Source: an uncultured SAR116 cluster alpha proteobacterium
GTDB lineage: Bacteria > Pseudomonadota > Alphaproteobacteria > Puniceispirillales > Marisalimonadaceae
Length of the DNA: 64,000 nt
Assembly: GCA_902578805.1 (NCBI GenBank)
Contig: CACHEH010000001.1
Coordinates: 62,001-126,000 of the forward strand
Direction of reading: 5' to 3'
Part shown: in pieces, positions 61,404 through 64,000 of the stretch
How positions within the stretch are numbered: the first letter of the stretch is position 1
Layout: every line of letters starts with the position of its first letter
The notes under the pieces: generated by a model
Told to the model about the DNA's origin: nothing
Database searches by the model: none
The model's input: the letters and a program-made list of their open reading frames with translations, nothing else
Translations under genes and position numbers: made by a program

Positions 61404-62699
61404 TTATTTTTTGTCCAATTTTACTAAAAATCCAGTAAAGTAACTTAAAGTAAGTGAAATTAACACACCAGTCCCCCCATAGAATGAACATAATAAGGGC
61501 ATGCACATCAATGAAATCAAAATTTGATAAATATATAGTTTTGTTAAATTTAGTCTCATTGATAAATTTTGAGCCACGACTATTCTAATGTCTGCAAAAA
61601 CTCTTGTAAGAAAATAAATAAAAGCTCCAAACAATATTGTTTGGTCAATTTTAATCCCATTAGTAATTAGGTATATTAATCCACTCTTATTTAATACTAA
61701 TACCAAAATATAAACAAAAATGACTGAAGAAAAACCTATGAACATTGCATTATGTTTGATTTTTTTTATTTGTTGAAAATTAGAATGCTTGTTTAATTGA
61801 CTTATTTTTTTAGCCAAGAATGTTATATAAGCAAAGTATAACATAAACGAAAAATAGAAAAATCTAATTGTTACGTGATAAGATAACAATTCTTTAGAAT
61901 CTGAAAAGTATGATAAAATCAAATAATCTAATCCCAATAGAAATGACGATAGGAAAGATATAAGTAAAAATGAACTTGAATATTTAATTAGTGTTAAAAA
62001 TTTAACTTTAAGAAATTTCTTATTTTTCCTTTTATTGATTTTTTTTAAAAGTATTATTAAAACTGGTACGTAAATAAGTAATTGTGGTGAAAAATACATT
62101 ATTACTGAAACTAATTGATCAACATTTAAAAAGTTCACATAATAATATAAAAAACTAAAGGTTAAAATTGACTGAAAAAATAAGAGAAAGTTTGAAAGAA
62201 ATGATTTTTTATATAAAATTAAAAATCTGTGAATTAATAAATTATTACTCGTAATTATCAAAATATAACAACCAACGTCAAAAATTTTTTTATTCTCCTG
62301 AGTGAATAAAAAAACCTCATTACTAAGTAGTAAAAAAGAAAATAGATTAGATTTAAATATTATAAAACCAATTACAATTGTGAAACAAAAATGAAAAATG
62401 ATAATTATACTAATATTTAAGTTATTAAATTCTTTAGAATTAAATTTATTTTGAATGGTTTGTGTTAATCCCCCTTCAAATAATTGAAACCAAGTTATAT
62501 AACCAAAAATTAATATTATTGCCGAAGTGGTTGAAGGATCATGTATTTTAGTAAACACTGATATAGCGTATAATTGAGCTAACGCTCCAAAAAAACGAGC
62601 ACAAAAATTTAAAATCATATAACTTAAAGCGCTCAAATTTAAATCTTCAATGATTACCTTAAGATTTTGAAATGAGAATATATTAAAATTTTTTATCAC
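61404..62699 (-). CDS. Oligosaccharide flippase (Wzx/MATE-like) membrane protein
   Basis: 431 aa, polytopic, polysaccharide-biosynthesis-type N-terminus, context. Confidence 0.65.
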   Translation of the reverse strand: MIKNFNIFSFQNLKVIIEDLNLSALSYMILNFCARFFGALAQLYAISVFTKIHDPSTTSAIILIFGYITWFQLFEGGLTQTIQNKFNSKEFNNLNISIIIIFHFCFTIVIGFIIFKSNLFSFLLLSNEVFLFTQENKKIFDVGCYILIITSNNLLIHRFLILYKKSFLSNFLLFFQSILTFSFLYYYVNFLNVDQLVSVIMYFSPQLLIYVPVLIILLKKINKRKNKKFLKVKFLTLIKYSSSFLLISFLSSFLLGLDYLILSYFSDSKELLSYHVTIRFFYFSFMLYFAYITFLAKKISQLNKHSNFQQIKKIKHNAMFIGFSSVIFVYILVLVLNKSGLIYLITNGIKIDQTILFGAFIYFLTRVFADIRIVVAQNLSMRLNLTKLYIYQILISLMCMPLLCSFYGGTGVLISLTLSYFTGFLVKLDKK

Positions 62700-62905
62700 T
62701 ATATTTAAACACAGTTATTTATTTGAAATTCATATTATCTTATATTGAATTTCTTAAAAAAAATATATGTATCAATAACAAATAAATAATAAATTCATAT
62801 AAAGACCGAAACAATAAAGAAGAATTTTTAGACATTAATAGTTGGCAGTACTTTTTTAAAAAATAAATTTTCTTATTACGTATTTTTTAATTCATTAATT
62901 TTAAC

Positions 62906-63379
62906 TTGATAAAATACATTGTTTTATTCAAACTAAACTTGGATGGATACATGTTGCTCGAAATGCTTGATAAAAATAATATTAAATATTTAGTTGTCCA
63001 TTGCTCAGACACCCCTGACACAGAAAATTTAAAAGCATTGGATATTCACAAAATGCATTTATCTTTTGGATGGAATGGCATTGGTTACCATAAAGTAATT
63101 TGTAAAAATGGAGAAATTGAAGAAGGTAGACCAACTTATTGGATTGGGGCCCATGTTTTTGAATATAATAAAATGAGTTTAGGCGTTTGTTTAATTGGAA
63201 GAAATAATTTTAATGAAAAGCAGTTAAATTCTTTGTTTGATCTTTTGAAAGGATGGAAAGAAACCTACCCTTTGGCTCAAGTCGTTGGTCATAGTGATTT
63301 TCCGAATACTGAAAAAACTTGTCCAAATTTTAATGTCAAAAATTGGTGGAAAAAAAAACAATTTGAAAAAAATAATTAA
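62906..63379 (+). CDS. N-acetylmuramoyl-L-alanine amidase (Amidase_2, T7-lysozyme-like)
   Basis: YLVVHCSDTPDTENL, WNGIGYHKVICKNGEIEEGRP, VVGHSDFPNTEKTCPNFNVKNWW zinc-ligand pattern H...H...C; true start may be internal. Confidence 0.87.
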   Translation: MIKYIVLFKLNLDGYMLLEMLDKNNIKYLVVHCSDTPDTENLKALDIHKMHLSFGWNGIGYHKVICKNGEIEEGRPTYWIGAHVFEYNKMSLGVCLIGRNNFNEKQLNSLFDLLKGWKETYPLAQVVGHSDFPNTEKTCPNFNVKNWWKKKQFEKNN

Positions 63380-64000
63380 ACAAATAACCGTTTCTAAAAC
63401 GCCACTTTATAGAAATATTGAAAAATCATCTTCTCTGATTTCAGAATGCATTTTTGGCGAAGAATTCATAATTTATGAACAGACAAAAAATTGGTCTTTT
63501 GGATGCCTTACAAAAGACAATTATAAAGGTTGGACACATTCTAAAAATCTTGGAAACAGTCTTAACAACGATTACATCGTCTCAACAAATTCTTCAACAA
63601 TCCTTACTCAGCCAGATATAAAAAGTAAATTAATTGAAACTATACCTATTGGTTCACGGGTAAAAGTTCTAGGTAAGTTTGATAATTGGTATAAAATTCA
63701 AATCCCAAATAACTCAAAAAATAGTTATGGTTTCTGTCCATATGTTCATTTAATTAAAATAAAACAAAAATTAAATTGGAAATTATTAAAATTAATTATG
63801 AAACAGATGATTGGGACACCTTATTTATGGGGCGGGAGGACAAATTTTGGTATTGATTGTTCTGGTCTATTACAAATGTTATTTAACTTTGCAGGAATTT
63901 CGATACCTAGAGATACACATCAACAAGTAAAATTCTTTACAAATTCGAAGTTATTTAATCTAATAAATACTGATAAGAATTTTGACTATCATAATGACAT
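63363..64000 (+). CDS. SH3-domain NlpC/P60 (C40) peptidase, truncated by window end
   Basis: My own translation from TTG 63363: two SH3-like segments then MKQMIGTPYLWGGRTNFGIDCSGLLQMLFNFAGISIPRDTHQQ; open to the end of the window so absent from the ORF track. Confidence 0.8.
   Translation, partial: MKKIIKQITVSKTPLYRNIEKSSSLISECIFGEEFIIYEQTKNWSFGCLTKDNYKGWTHSKNLGNSLNNDYIVSTNSSTILTQPDIKSKLIETIPIGSRVKVLGKFDNWYKIQIPNNSKNSYGFCPYVHLIKIKQKLNWKLLKLIMKQMIGTPYLWGGRTNFGIDCSGLLQMLFNFAGISIPRDTHQQVKFFTNSKLFNLINTDKNFDYHND

Noticed and set aside
62906-64000. Prophage or gene transfer agent
   Set aside because: Only lytic-type enzymes seen; no capsid, portal, terminase, tail or integrase gene in the window.
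1-64000. CRISPR arrays, transposons, tRNA or rRNA genes
   Set aside because: No regularly spaced repeats, transposase motifs or recognisable tRNA/rRNA segments found by eye; a tRNAscan/Infernal run would be needed to exclude small RNAs.

Overview
AT-rich window, gene-dense and bacterial; by gene content probably a streamlined marine alphaproteobacterium (inference). It is dominated by catabolic and transport genes. (1) About 1-18.5 kb: end of a TctA-type permease, TauE/SafE, a ThDP enzyme, a four-domain rhodanese, a thiol-dioxygenase-like cupin, a DapA-family lyase, a MetY-like PLP enzyme, several acyl/AMP ligases, a fused indolepyruvate:ferredoxin oxidoreductase and a long acyl-CoA dehydrogenase. 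(2) About 18.7-34 kb: two complete but unrelated branched-chain-type (HAAT) ABC cassettes, the first embedded between an acyl-CoA ligase and a PaaK-like protein that lacks the usual ANL P-loop. (3) 34-41 kb: thiolase and valine-type acyl-CoA catabolism. (4) 41-46 kb: an APH-like kinase, SDR, ACAD11-like dehydrogenase and HAD block resembling the separated domains of ACAD10/ACAD11 or the lva pathway. (5) 46-58 kb: housekeeping genes (SufE, RNA methyltransferases, MntR-type regulator, DUF1244, a frame-disrupted gapR, pyrF, queF, AacS, PhhA-type dehydratase, pyrC). (6) 58-64 kb: polysaccharide genes, a T7-lysozyme-like amidase and a truncated NlpC/P60 gene. I saw no tRNA, rRNA, CRISPR array, transposase or prophage. 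Most notable: the split ACAD10/11-like block, the gapR frameshift at an A8 tract, the P-loop-less PaaK homolog, the organosulfur-looking cluster, and a MntR-box-like palindrome in front of the MntR homolog.
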